Part shown: positions 22,212-34,599 of the stretch, piece after piece
How the letters are laid out: each line of letters starts with the position of its first letter
Numbering within the stretch: the stretch's first letter is position 1
Assembly (NCBI GenBank): GCA_011033025.1
Contig: WFMF01000471.1
Location: forward strand, 62,001-126,000
Reading direction: 5' to 3'
Source of the DNA: Beroe forskalii
Lineage: Eukaryota > Ctenophora > Nuda > Beroida > Beroidae
DNA: 64,000 nucleotides
The notes under the pieces: generated by a model
Told to the model about the DNA's origin: nothing
Database searches by the model: none
The model's input: only the letters and a program-made list of their open reading frames with translations
Program-made: the position numbers and the translations under genes

Positions 22212-25200
22212 TCCAACGGATTTTTGCATCGAAATTAAAATCGAAAATAACAAGCTGATTTCACCTGGATAAGTTCCCATTGGGTCCCCTGAGGTCACAC
22301 AAAAAAGTCTACTAAAATCTGAGTGGGGCAAATATGATTTTTTTTCAAATTTCCCTCAGGCGCGTAGGCGCGTATATTCAAAATAGGATATCTCAGCTTC
22401 TGAATGAGATACGGACCTCCATGAGCACCTCAAAATGACCGCAATAGTCGAGTTATATTGGGCGGACGAGGTTTCTAGGGTCCCAAAACCTTTACTTTTC
22501 GAGATATTGTCAAAAAACCAATACGCGGCTAGCGTATTTGAGTGATGCAGGTGAAAATGTGCATTTCAGTCCTAGAGATTCTTACCTTTACTCCTAAGAA
22601 TAGAAAATAATGAGCTTATTCCACATTTATAAGTAACAATGGCCCCTGAGGCCAATAAAAGTTCAACAATCAACCAAGTGAGGTGAATTGTGTTTTTACA
22701 ATTTTCCCTAGAGCAAAACCACGCAATGCCATGTACCTAAGTCCAAAGTGTGGAAAACTTGTATTTTAGCTTAGTAAGATCATGCAGAATTCATTATTGC
22801 AGCTTAAATTTTTTGCTATGACCATGAATCATTCAAATTGAGAAGCCGTCACATTTGTTACCTCAACAGCAGAGGATTGAAGGGGTTTCCAAATTCTGAC
22901 AGTAGCTGACAGGAGGAAGGGGGTCAAGGTTAGATCAGCAAAATTTTTGAGATTTTAGTGGCAGTTGGCACACACTGATTGTGAAATAAAATCTAAGTTA
23001 TGAAATAAGATCATAGAAATAGATATTTGCATTTATGAAGTCGTGATGCTCATTATCCCAATCATATATAACTGGCCAACTGGGATGTTATGCTTCAATT
23101 TTGCAACAGAACTAGATCATATTCAATTTTCATCAACCATGAATGCAGGAATGGTAATTAAACTGGTAAACTATTTCAAGAAGTTTCCTCAATATCCACT
23201 ATCCATTTGGGCCAGGAAATCATATATAGCATCATCGAAGATCACTGGTGATGCTCTTATACTCTTATTATTTCATTTGAGTTGCTTTAATCAAGTGACT
23301 GAGATGCTTGCACAATTCAAGACTTTCACCATTCATGAGCCACACAGATTATGCAATCCACAAATGAGCATGTACATCATGATTTCAATCATACTGTTGA
23401 ACGAGTGTAGGCTTTTTAGCAGATTAGTCAAAAATGAACCAAAGATGGCTATGGGCCATCTCCCAAATTCCCTGGCTATTTCACTCAGCAAACTACTGAC
23501 TCATCCCAGTTAAACTTTATAATAAATGTATAAATATGTTCATGATATTGATTGAGGTTCAGCTGGACTTAACGGGTAAAGTCCAGAAAGTATAAGCCAT
23601 TATAAGTTATAAATGATTACTGTGCAGCTAGAAAATATATACCTGCTTGGATAAATTTATTCAGTGAGTAGGTTGCAGATTGTAATCAGTGAGCTCAGCA
23701 CTTGCAAGTGTTGTTACTTGTTATCAATGTCATACAGTATTCTGCACCCCTAGAATTCCTACACATCATGAAAAGCCTGAGGAAACTCCAAATGAATTTT
23801 AGATGTCACTTTCGCAGACATGATGCCTACATCAACACCCCAATCTAAGAGTTTATCAAGGCTGTGACTGCCCTGAATCTTTTCACTCCTGATTCACATT
23901 AGTATTGATGACCTATTAAAGCTTTCAAGGCTATTAAGGTTTTGGTTATTGAAGGGTTGAAGAGTCCATAATCCATTGCGAGATAAGAGTACACAATGTG
24001 GTTATTCATGTTGTGCAACTGGGCAAGTGCAGCACGTTTTACCAAAAGTGCACAATACGTTGGATAAATTTTCAAGTTTCATAGAGTGCATTATCATAAG
24101 ATAAGATACCACATCCAGTACAAAGAGGTAGCTCAAATTTTTTGCATCCAAAAACAGTTTCTGGTTCATAAGTTTATCATTATTCACTAGTTCACTGAAT
24201 GCTTTAGTTCATGTGCCAATTAATCTGGAAGCTGTCATATACTCACATATATTGTTCAAGTAATTGTTGACAATTTCATACCCCCTCCCTCTCCTCTGTA
24301 AGCATTGGGTATTGACAAGCCTCCCCCTGGTGTTGGCTTAACCCCTGCCCAAAAATGTACTACTTGGGTTAGAAATATTGTACTATTGTAGATGAAAAAT
24401 CTCCAAATTTTTGCTGACATAACCTTGACCCCCTTCCTCCTGTCAGCTACTGTCAGCATTTGGAAACCCCTTCAATCCTCTGCTGTTGAGGTGATAAATG
24501 TGATGGCTTCTCAATTTGAATAAATCATGGTCATAGCAAAAAATTGAGCTGCAATGATGAATTCTGCATGATCTTACTAAGCTAAAATACAAGTTTTCCA
24601 TACTTTGGACTTACATGGCATTGCATGGTTGTGTTCTAGGGAAAATTGTAAAAACACATTTTACCTCACTTGGTTGATTGTTGAACTTTTTTTGGCCTCA
24701 GGAGCCATTGTTACTTATAAATGTGGAATTAGCTCAGAGGCCATCCATAAAGGACGTCCGCAAAATTTCGGCCATTTCAGACCCCTCCCTCCCCCTTGTC
24801 CGCAAACGTCCGCAATCCAGAAACCCCTCCCTCCCCCCGGACGTCCGCATTTTTCTTCAAAATCTTTTGGGTCATCATTTTTGGCCCCGAAATTTCATGA
24901 TTTTCTAGTGAAATAGCCGTCAAATCGCCCAAAATTTCCATGAATTGCGGACGTCCGCATTTGGCCAAACACCCCCCTCCCCCCTACGTCCGCAAACGTC
25001 CGCATTGGCCAGACTCCCCCCTCCCCCCTCATTGCGGACGTCCTTTATGGATGGCCCCTCATTATTTTCTATTCTTTGGAGTAAAGGTAAGAATCTCTAG
25101 GACTGAAATGCACATTTTCACCTGCATCACTCTAATACGCTAGCCGCGTATTGGTTTTTTGACCATATCCCAAAAAGTAAAGGTTTTGGGACCCTAAAAA

Positions 25201-25469
25201 CCTCGTCCGCCCAACATAATTCGACTATTGCGGTCATTTTGAGGTGCTCATGGAGGTCCGTATCTCATTCAGAAGCTGAGATATCCTATTTTGAATATAT
25301 GCGCCTACACGCCTGAGGGAAATTTGAAAAAAATCATATTTGCCCCACTCAGATTTTAGTAGACTTTTTTGTGTGACCTCAGGGGACCCAATGGGAACTT
25401 ATCCAGGTGAAATCAGCTTGTTATTTTCGATTTTAATTTCAGCCCATTTTTATGCGAAAATCCGTTGGA
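22212..25469. mobile_element. Foldback element with long inverted arms (3.26 kb)
   Basis: The ends are TCCAACGGATTTTT and AAATCCGTTGGA. The left arm (22212 to about 22925) and right arm (about 24410 to 25469, including a nested MITE) are inverted copies. They share segments such as CTGATTTCACCTGGATAAGT and CTCAACAGCAGAGGATTGAA. The element is absent from the matching place in the right gene copy (about 32040), which gives an empty site. A target duplication is not evident. The central 1.5 kb has a 156-codon frame (23043-23513) and a minus-strand 61-codon frame (24187-24002) that I do not recognise. They could be decayed transposase, but there is no motif to support it. Confidence 0.8.
24737..25057. 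mobile_element. GGACGTCC MITE, nested intact copy
   Basis: The termini GAGGCCATCCATAAAGGACG and GGACGTCCTTTATGGATGGC are inverted repeats. The flanks CTCA (24733-24736 and 25058-25061) duplicate the 3-4 bp target, and the uninterrupted target is visible in the opposite arm of the host element near 22632. Short internal GGACGTCCGCA repeats and CCCTCCCCCC tracts are typical of the family. There is no coding capacity. Confidence 0.8.
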
Positions 25470-26289
25470 CTAGGAGAATAAGGTCAAGTGTCAGGTTAAT
25501 TACTTAACTATGACTGAGCCCTGAGAACATAACTACCATACTCCGCGTATTAGAAATTGGCAGATTGCTCCGATTTTCCACATCTTATCAGGTGATCTTC
25601 TTTTTGTGTCATACCAAATGGACCAACCAGATAGTTGTATCTGATATTTCCAACGTCAGATATACAACCACCCTATTGGTCGATCTGGTATCATATACGA
25701 AGAAAATCACGTGATAGGCTCTTGAAAATACGTGGAGTATAAGTTTCAACTATTCAAGATCTAATCTCAAAAATTGAAGGAGATTTTAATATTGATATAT
25801 TTTTGGCAAGTTGCAATTCATGTTCAAATGCTTACTCTGTAATAAGTTATTACAGGTTGCAGCTTGAATCAAATTTACAGCTTGAAAATGCTTTATTTTA
25901 GAAAGGAACAATTTTCTCACGGCCTGGTAATAACGTACAGAAAGCTAGCACTCTCCTCAATCAAAAGCATCAGAAAACCTTATAGTTATACCAATCGCAG
26001 ACCCCCTGGCCCCCTTATTCCTTAATTTATTTCATTTAAATACTTACATTTTTTGTTTTTTACATTCTATGGCATGAGCAGTCTTTTTGTCGATCTTGAT
26101 TACTTCAGAATCTCCTGAACAATTTGATTTTATGCTTCTTTTAATGATAATCAATGTATTATAGAACCCTCAGACGTTTTCATGCGGGTCTATAATATAT
26201 AGACACTAGCCTGATCGGGTCCATATTAGTTTACACCCTCCCCCTGCAGGCTTGGGCCAAAACCGGATACATCCCTTGGGCTTACGCCC

Positions 26290-26852
26290 CCCAGTGGAAT
26301 AATTTTAAAAGGTGGCTGGGAATCTGTAACTAAGAGTAAAAAGAGGCTTTTTCAGCTTTGGGTAAAGACTAGCTGGTTTTGACATGTTTTCACTAAAATG
26401 ACCGAAATTTAAAAAAAATAAGTTCAATTGCTGGCTAGAGAAACAATAGAAACGTGCAACAATGTTTTTCATTCAATATGGTAATTATTTTAAAATGTTT
26501 ATGATGGCTATTTAGATAGTTTTCACTAAAAAAGTTTGACCAAAGTCAAACACAAGGAAATACCGCGGCTGGTTTAGCAATGCGGTGGCTGGTTTGGGAA
26601 TGCGGTGGCTGGTTTGGGAATGTGATGGCTGGTTTGGGAATGCGGTGGGAATGCAGCTGCTGGATTCGGATTAGGCACCGGGAAAGGTCGATTATGGTAT
26701 TCAGCTCTATGAATTTCACGATTTTGAGTTCATCAATTACAGAATGTGTCCAGAAAAGCTCATTTCGTTCGAATTTAAGCTTTTTTTCGATTTCTTATGT
26801 GGAAATTTGACTGGGAATCTAATTCCTAAATTCCCCATATTATTCCACTGGG
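26290..26852. mobile_element. hAT-type MITE (563 bp) with 8-bp target duplication
   Basis: Perfect 14-bp terminal repeats, CCCAGTGGAATAAT and ATTATTCCACTGGG, are flanked by the 8-bp duplication TTACGCCC (26282-26289 and 26853-26860). The unoccupied target is preserved in the right gene copy near 31230, which shows the insertion directly. Eight-bp duplications are characteristic of hAT elements. An internal 20-bp tandem repeat (GCGGTGGCTGGTTTGGGAAT, four copies) lies at 26564-26640. There is no transposase. Confidence 0.85.
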
Positions 26853-27309
26853 TTACGCCCTCGGGCAGTATCCCAAAATGGACCCGATAGGCGCATGTCT
26901 ATGTATTTTTTAACAAGGTATTCATACACCTACAGTATAATTGAACGACCACTTTCAGATTTCATCAAAATATCAACGGTATACTGCCCATGTCTCACAA
27001 ACTCAGGGGCCTCTATAACTCTATAACACATCATATGATCAAATGAAATTGATTGATCAATCAACTAGACTTCATTTGAACAACTGATGCATATGGTGTC
27101 ATACTACTAGTACTAATTACTAGCCTGCTAGAATATTATAAACCTTATTGGCCTTTATTTAACCTCCATTTTTTAACCGGCTCTTTTTTAACCAGCCCTA
27201 TCGACGAAAATGGAATCATTTTTGAACCAGTAGATAAAACAAATTTGATTGATCGACCAATTCCAATCAAACAACTGATGTGTTAAGGTTATATTATATA
27301 CCCCTTATA

Positions 27310-27690
27310 GTACAGTCAAATCCTAATTTTTTCAGGAACAAATTCTACACCAAGCGATTTTGACTGTTTTCTATAGTTTTTTGCCCAAAAAATCGATCTA
27401 GCAACTTTCCAAGACTTTCCAGGGTGGGGAAAGTGCCGAAAAATCCATTTTTAGTTGAGGCGCAGCCGACTGACCTGTGAAAAATCATAACTCGGCCCAG
27501 GAAGGTCGTCGAGACTTCGTTTTAGGCTTAAAAGAAGCGCAATGGCCATGTTTATATACGACTTGTTCATAAACATATGCCCTGAAATGCTCAGGAACAG
27601 AGTTATGGGCGAAAAACTGTTTTTTTGGGCACCCGCGAGACATTGTGGAAGCGATTTTTTGTATCTCGGCCCAGGAAGGTCGTAAAGGGG
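27310..27690. repeat. R repeat, right copy (inverted)
   Basis: Starts TAGTACAGTCAAATCC and continues with the reverse complement of 18490-18690 and one about 170-bp unit. Its left end joins the A-B intron sequence (minus strand) at the same place where the left exon A' joins the other R copy. Confidence 0.75.
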
Positions 27691-27699
27691 CTGGCAAGC

Positions 27700-28466
27700 C
27701 CCCGCGGCGGTTTGCAGAGCCCGAGGGCCCAGGGCCTGAGGGCGAATTGGACGGCAACCTAACAGAGCGAGGGCCGAAGGCCTGAGAGCCTGAGGACCCG
27801 GGGTCTGAGGGCGAGCATTGAGGCGATTCTTAACGAGAAATATCTCATGTATTTCCACATTTCACGAAGAGAGAACATTTTAGGCGAAAAGTACCCTCTT
27901 TAAAAGCCATATCTCGAGAACCGTAAAAAGTACGGAGCTCATCGACCCAGCGTTGGAAAGTAGAAAGATAGAACTTGCGAACATTGCCCTTGAAAAGCAT
28001 CTTACGTCATTTTGATGACGTCATTATGACGTCACAAAGTCGTGAATTTCATATTTGATTTCCGAAAATTGGCGTTTTTCAGCGCAATTTTTCGGCATGA
28101 AGCTTTGAGATAGTAAAATGCCTATGATAATGCAGAAAGGAAATTTAATGTACTTTCCAAAATGGGGTCGAAAAGTTCCGGCCCTCCAGCATCATTGAGA
28201 TATTTGCAATTGTTTGAAACACTTTGACACGAAAAATCGCAAAAATAGCAAAACGGTAAGGATGAGTTAGAGAGAACAGGACCATCCCAGAACTTCATCT
28301 TTGGATATGTTGTCGGTCATAGTCCCAAGTGTGCTAATGAATGGGTCTCAGATAGCTCATCTAATTTTATGACGTAATTGTGACGTCATCAGTAATGCTA
28401 GTAACGCGAATTTTGTACGCGCGATTTGACGCCAAATTTCAATATCTGAGCACAGAAAAGGATGAT
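27700..28466. other. Unassigned spacer, GC-rich then CRE-containing
   Basis: A GAGGGCCCAGGGCCTGAGGG-type patch (27700-27820) is followed by AT-rich sequence with several TGACGTCA-like sites near 28010-28045. No gene is seen. The frames on the minus strand here overlap the R repeat. Confidence 0.4.
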
Positions 28467-28751
28467 ATTTTTCCAAAACCAAAAAGGATTTGGTTGTGGT
28501 GGTCCGCGGCGGTTTTAAGGCGTTCTTCACGGTAAAACCCATGATATGGAATAGAACGCGACGGTTAAAACTGCCGCAACGGCACTTTTCGAAGCATAAT
28601 AGTTTCGTGAAAGCTGTACATTTTGAAGTGACGTTGCAGCAGTTTTAACCGTCGCGTTCTATTCCATATCATGGGTTTTACCGTGAAGAACGCCTTAAAA
28701 CCGCCGCGGACCACCACAACCAAATCCTTTTTGGTTTTTGGAAAAATTTGT
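28467..28751. repeat. Large near-perfect hairpin at the duplication edge
   Basis: Two arms of about 115 bp (28467-28581 and 28637-28751) are almost exact reverse complements; both contain GGTCCGCGGCGGTTTTAAGG or its inverse. They are separated by about 55 bp. Homology to the left gene copy begins right at the outer edge of the right arm (about 28745), so the hairpin marks the 5' border of the right gene copy. Confidence 0.85.
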
Positions 28752-28810
28752 ATATATGATTTCGTTATTATGTTTGGATATTCGTATTTTATAATTTACG
28801 ATTTTTTCAG

Positions 28811-31800
28811 TTCAACTCGGTATACGAAAAGAAGTCTTCATTAATGATGGCAAAAATCCCACTGCCCCTACAGCCACTCCTTGCACAGCTTCCTTCATCC
28901 CCTTCCCCTCCACAAACAGTGAAGGTGTTACTAAGTCATTGGCAAGCAAACGAAATGCTCGAAAAACCACTGCATCAACCCCTTATATGGTGACTGGCAG
29001 GAAAAGTACTATTTTACATCCTGGAAAAAAGCGTAGGAAGACAACTAACACTTCCTTATGTTCTAGGAACCTCAGAAGTAACTATGGAACTGATAGTTGC
29101 GCTGCTACCGATCTCTATTTGCAGTTATCATCAAGGTGTTCTAACCAGGAAGTGTCAGAGGTCCCGGGTATAGAAATATCTCTGAACTCCAGTCAACCTA
29201 CTCATCAGTCAAATGAAAGAAGAAATTCTGAGTCAGGAAAACGAAAGAAAACGGCAAGAAAGAAGTCAATCAGGGCCAAACAGCCCTCTCCTCTCGAGAG
29301 TTCACCAACAGTTCATATAAAAAAAGAAAAAATCGACCCTGACTATCAATGCTGTGAAAGTGGATCCATGCCTGAGGCTGTACTGGCATCAGCAACACCA
29401 CTCACCGAACTATCTGCACCCTCGGTAGTGCCAGTGAGTTACCAAGAAGCCCAGACACTTTGCCTGACAAAACAACGAAATATGATTGAGCAGTTATTGA
29501 GCGGCAATGAGAGGTCAGAAGTCCAGCAAACTTTGTATCAACAAAGTTCAGACAAAGTCAGTGACAATAATTCTTTAGCTGAAAGCCATGTTCAAGCTGA
29601 ACGAGACAGGCAGGATACACAAGATGAACAGATGATCCATTCTGAAGAACTGAACCAGCCTGAACAGCTAAATCAGGATAACAAGTTGACCCAAATTGAA
29701 CACCAGTCCCAATTAGAAGTGGAGATCAATGCTGGAGAACAGAAACATGCTGAGCAGCCTAACGAAGTTGTGCAGCAAGCAGCATATTATGAACAAGTGT
29801 CCGAAGCAGATCAAGAAGATAAGGCTGATCAACTAACAAAAAGCAATCTAATGACGCAGGATGAACAGCAGATAGGAGAAAAACAGTACGTCCAAGCAGA
29901 AGAGGAAATTCTATCTGAACAGCTGAATCTTACTGATCAGATGAAAGGAGCTCATCAGGTACACCGAGCTAACCTGTTAGTCCATGTTGATCAGCTGACA
30001 AAAAACAAAGAAATTGCCCTGGCTGAAAAACAGAATAAAGTAGTGCTGAATGCTCATGAGCATAAAATTCAAGCCGAAAAGCTGAAACAAGTTAGTCACG
30101 TTAACCAAGCTGATTTGGATGCCGAACTCAATCAGCTCTCAAAAAACAGACAACCGTTCCTTGCTGAACAGCACAGTGAAGAAGTGCAGGATATCCCAGG
30201 TGAACAGGTCACAACAACTGAACAAAAGAATAAATCTCATCATTTGGCACAAGCAAATCAGACGGCTAAATCTGATTATAGGGTAGTCAAGGCTGGACCG
30301 TTGACCTTGAATAAGAATTTGATCCAAACCAAGCAAGTGTTTACTGTGGGTAAACATTTGGGGAAAGATAAAAAGCTGTCTCACTCCCAAAAGCCAACCC
30401 AAGTTGAAGAACAGGCATCGCAGAGGCAACAAAACAATCAGAACATTCAACGTCCTCCAGCAATTATTGTTCAGTCATTTGGACAAGCCTCTGGTCTGTA
30501 TACTGGTTTCATTGTGTATCAGTGTAGGAACTTTAGCAGGTTTGCTACTTTGTTGGTACGTTTCTAGGTTTAGTACAATCACATAGCTACACATTGTTTT
30601 TTTGAATTTCTCATGCCAATTGATTTCACATTGCACTAAACGTGTTATTGTGTTAAAAGTGTTTTTGTTCAAGCTTAGTACTGTACGTTGGATTAAAAAT
30701 TGGTTAACACGAAAAAGTGGGAAATTTGTTAAGCCATGGAATTGTACCAAACCTAGAAACGTAGAGCACCTGTCAAAAGTTCTACACTGCATAAGGTATA
30801 TATAACCTTAACACATCAGTTGTTTGATTGGAATTGGTCGATCAATCAAATTTGTTTTATCTACTGGTTCAAAAATGATTCCATTTTCGTCGATAGGGCT
30901 GGTTAAAAAAGAGCCGGTTAAAAAATGGAGGTTAAATAAAGGCCAATAAGGTTTATATTGTTCTGGCAGGCTAGTAAGTAGTAGTATGACACCATATGCA
31001 TCAGTTGTTCAAATGAAGTCTAGTTGATTGATCAATCAATTTCATTTGATCATCTGATGTGTTATAGAGTAATAGAGGCCCCTGAGTTTTTGAGACATTG
31101 GCAGTATACCGTTGATATTTTGATGAAATCTGAAAGTGGTCGTTCAATTATACTGTAGGTGTATGAATACCTTGTTAAAAATACATAGACATGCGCCTAT
31201 CGGGTCCATTTTGGGATACTTCAAGAGGGCATAAGCCTGGAGGATGTATCCGGTTTTGGCCCAAGCCTGTAGGGGGAGGGTGTAAACTTATATGGACCCG
31301 ATCAGGCTAGTGTCTATATATTATAGACCCGCATGAAAACGTCTGAGGGTTCTATAATACATTGATTATCATTGAAAGAAGCATAAAATCAAATTGTTCA
31401 GGAGATTCTGAAGTAATCAAGATCGACAAAAAGACTGCTCATGACATAGAATGTAAAAAGCAAAGAATGTAAGTATTTAAATGAAATAAATTAAGGAATA
31501 AGGGGGCCAGGGGGTCTGCGATTGGTATAAGGTTTTCTGATGCTTTTGATTGAGGAGAGTGCTAGCTTTCTGTACGTTTTTACGAGGCCATGAGAAAATT
31601 GTTCCTTTCTAAAGTAAAGCATTTTCAAGCTGTAAATTTGATTCAAGCTGCAACCTGTAATTACTTATTACAGAGTACGCATGTGAACATGAATTGCAAT
31701 TTGCCAAAAATATATCAATATTAAAATCTCCTTCAATTTTTGAGATTAGATCTTGAATAGTTGAAACTTATACTCCACGTATTTTCAGAGCCTATCACGT

Positions 31801-34258
31801 GATTTTCTTCGTATGATACCAGATCGACCAATAGGGTGGTTGTATATCTGACGTTGGAAATATCAGATACAACTATCTGGTTGGTCCATTTGGTATGACA
31901 CAAAAGAAGATCACCTGATAAGATGTGGAAAATCGGAGCAATCTGCCAATTTCTAATACGCGGAGTATGGTAGTTATGTTCTCAGGGCTCAGTCATAGTT
32001 AAGTAATTAACCTGACACTTGACCTTATTCTCCTCTGGCCCCAGAAGTGAACAAATAAATTTTTGAAATTTGAATTGCTGAATTTGCCAGAATTAATGAT
32101 ATTTTTTCTAATTTACAGCAAGGAGCTGCACTATAAGAATATATTTCACAATTTAATAATCAATTTGATTTGACATTCACAGATTCTCTTGAATTGTTGT
32201 ATAATGATCATAATTGTTGTATAATGATCATAAAATAAGTATATCAAAGAAAATTTGATATATATTGGTTTCCCACCAACTAAAATTTTCAGGGATAAGT
32301 TAGCTGAAAAACTTTACCGATTCCGTCCTGAAGAGGTTCAAAGATCTGATAAAGACAGAAAGAGACAATATTTTGATATCATTAGTCAAAAGTCAAGGGC
32401 AAGAACAATTGAATACAACCTTTTACCCGGATCAAGGATTTACAAAAGTATTTCTACAGCATCAGAAAAACAAAAATGTAGTGGAAACCCAGAACTCACA
32501 GCACAGCAGATAGCTATTCGGGACCACGGTTATTGTGTTGGATCAGAAAGAATTCACAGGAATCAAAATTCTTTCCATTCATTAACTCAGAAAATACACC
32601 CTTTGCATGTGAAAAATTCAACTCCTGAACGAAGTAAGCCCTCTATGGTTTATGCTACCCATACCAAACCCACCAATTCTAATGCTTCTTTGACTACTTC
32701 CAACCGTTCAGCCACGCTAATGAATGTCAATAATTCTGTGTCAGACAAGACTTTCACTCTTCCTACCACTAATAAGTGCTCTATTGGAACATTCACATGT
32801 GGCACTGCTTGTCCAGTGTGTTACGAAGTATTTGAGAATAAATTCGAATTTCAGAGGCATATAAAAACTGTGTCCACTTCGAAAAATTATGATCCCCTTA
32901 CTCACCAATTTAGAGGAGCAATATCATGTCCAAACTGTCAGCTGGAATTTTCTGACGATAATGATCTCACTCATCATGATTGTAGGGGAAGAACATTACT
33001 TGCTGAAAAATTACATGTTGGAATGGAAAATTCTGCAAAGGAAGGTGGAATAACCATTCATGCTAAAACAGTCCAAATAAAAAGTATTTTTGAGAATATT
33101 AACCAGAATCAATCCCAAGGTAAAAATATAGAAACTAAGAAGCGGAAAACTGACTTGTTCTCAGAGTCATGTAACAAATGCAATCAGAAATTTTGTGAGT
33201 GTTTGCTTGCTTCTTCATCCAGAAGAAAGAAAGAAATTAACCATGAAGAGGAATTGCAGACCAACTCATCTGAAGAGCCATGTGCCAAAACCGATTCCTT
33301 GAATTTTCCCTTTCCGTTTGACCTGGATGCGACTGGTCCCCCAGATCAACTGAACAGACATGGAGTAATTAATATCAACACTCTTGCAAGTGATACCTAC
33401 AAGAAGATTTTTCCTTCACACTCTGAAGACAGAAATGCTAATGAGAGTGACTTTGCAGCTGTTATTCCTGACGATCAATGTAACAACAGCAATGTGTCAA
33501 TAGAGACACCTGTAGCCCAATCCATAACTTGTAATTTTGAAGATGAAATTAATGATAGTGCAACATCTGCAAAATCCAACGATTGCATTCCATCTATAAT
33601 TTCAGTTGGAGGCAATGCAAGAAATTTCAATAAATCTGAAAGTAGAAAGTCGAGTCAGTTATTACAACCATTTATCGCTGCTCTACAAGAATGTTCAAAT
33701 ACTGAAGAATCATTGTCTGGCATCAATTCAAAAGATTTAGATTCTGCAACATCTCAAATAGATTCTGTTGCTGACACAGATCACACAGAAAATTCAAATG
33801 AGGTGCTAATTGGTAGTAACAGCTCCAAGGAGCTATCTGCATCACAAAATCTAACAAATGCTCAAACTGGATCTGATGCCGTTGATGAAAGTGATCTGGA
33901 AAACACTTCATGTCAAATTGCTTGCAATGTTAACTCTGGTCAAAAGAAAAGGCTTGAATTGCCTCATTTTGACGAAGATATCGAGTCTGACTCTGAGATC
34001 AATAGCTTTTCCACAGATGATGAAGTTCATGTGAGCGAAACTAAAATTGAAGAGCACTCTTGTGGAATTAAAAAGGAAATAACCAACTTTGATTATGCGT
34101 CAGAATCGCACATAAATTCCCAGGAAACACACTTGGATTGTCAGCTTTATAACATAATCGATCCCTGTAGTGCTACTTTGGTGGAAATCAGTTCAGATTC
34201 AGAAGATCAATTCAGTCAGATTGGTAGTGACACTGAAGCAGAGATGCTCTCTGCTTGA
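28811..34258 (+). CDS. Unrecognised two-exon gene (exons A and B), 5' end missing
   Basis: Exon A runs 28811-30539 (acceptor TTTTTTCAG; enters in phase 1). Exon B runs 32293-34258 (acceptor ATTTTCAG; ends in TGA). A donor AG/GTTTGC after 30539 makes the join in frame; a GTACGT donor at 30556 does not. Exon A encodes a basic head with likely nuclear signals (K-R-N-A-R-K, G-K-K-R-R-K, K-R-K-K-T-A-R-K-K), a SUMO-consensus-like I-K-K-E, and about 330 residues rich in Gln/Glu with heptad-like E-Q-L-N-Q repeats, probably coiled coil. Exon B encodes two zinc-binding candidates, C-P-V-C (about residue 173 of the exon) and C-P-N-C with H-H-D-C (about 212). It also has another I-K-K-E and a C-terminal V-E-I-S-S-D-S-E-D, which looks like a SUMO-interacting motif. 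I infer a nuclear protein, possibly in SUMO/ubiquitin-linked pathways; the family is not known to me. The first exon is absent upstream here; 942-1077 is the best candidate type. Confidence 0.75.
30560..30762. mobile_element. Short Tc1/mariner-type MITE, right copy, in the A-B intron
   Basis: CGTTTCTAGGTTTAGTACAA to TTGTACCAAACCTAGAAACG flanked by TA on each side. It begins about 20 bp after the proposed exon A donor. The stop codon that ends the unspliced exon A frame (TAG) lies inside its first bases. Confidence 0.7.
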
Positions 34259-34599
34259 TAAAATTTGGGAAAGGTCACTTGACCAAGTCCATTAAAGGGA
34301 ACAATGTACAAACTTAATTTTGATTTAATGAACTGGATCTTATCTTACAATCTCTTAGCTTTTAGATTGTTTTAGTTTTAGAGCTTTTGCCAGTACCTAA
34401 TGACATTCGTCTGTATTATACTGTGCAATGTAGTTGACAGCCAGTACCTACTTTTAACTGTTTTTTAGTATAAAGGTTACACATGATTATTATGTCTGTC
34501 TGCTTACCTACTTACCTATACATTGAGTCACTTAATATTTAATATAACCAAATTTCCTGCCATTTCACAGAACAAATTAAGCATACTGTAGCTGGATAT

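Noticed and set aside
23043-23513. 156-codon frame inside the foldback element
   Set aside because: No recognised domain, no homologous frame elsewhere, and hydrophobic composition expected of AT-rich DNA. Kept only as part of the element description.
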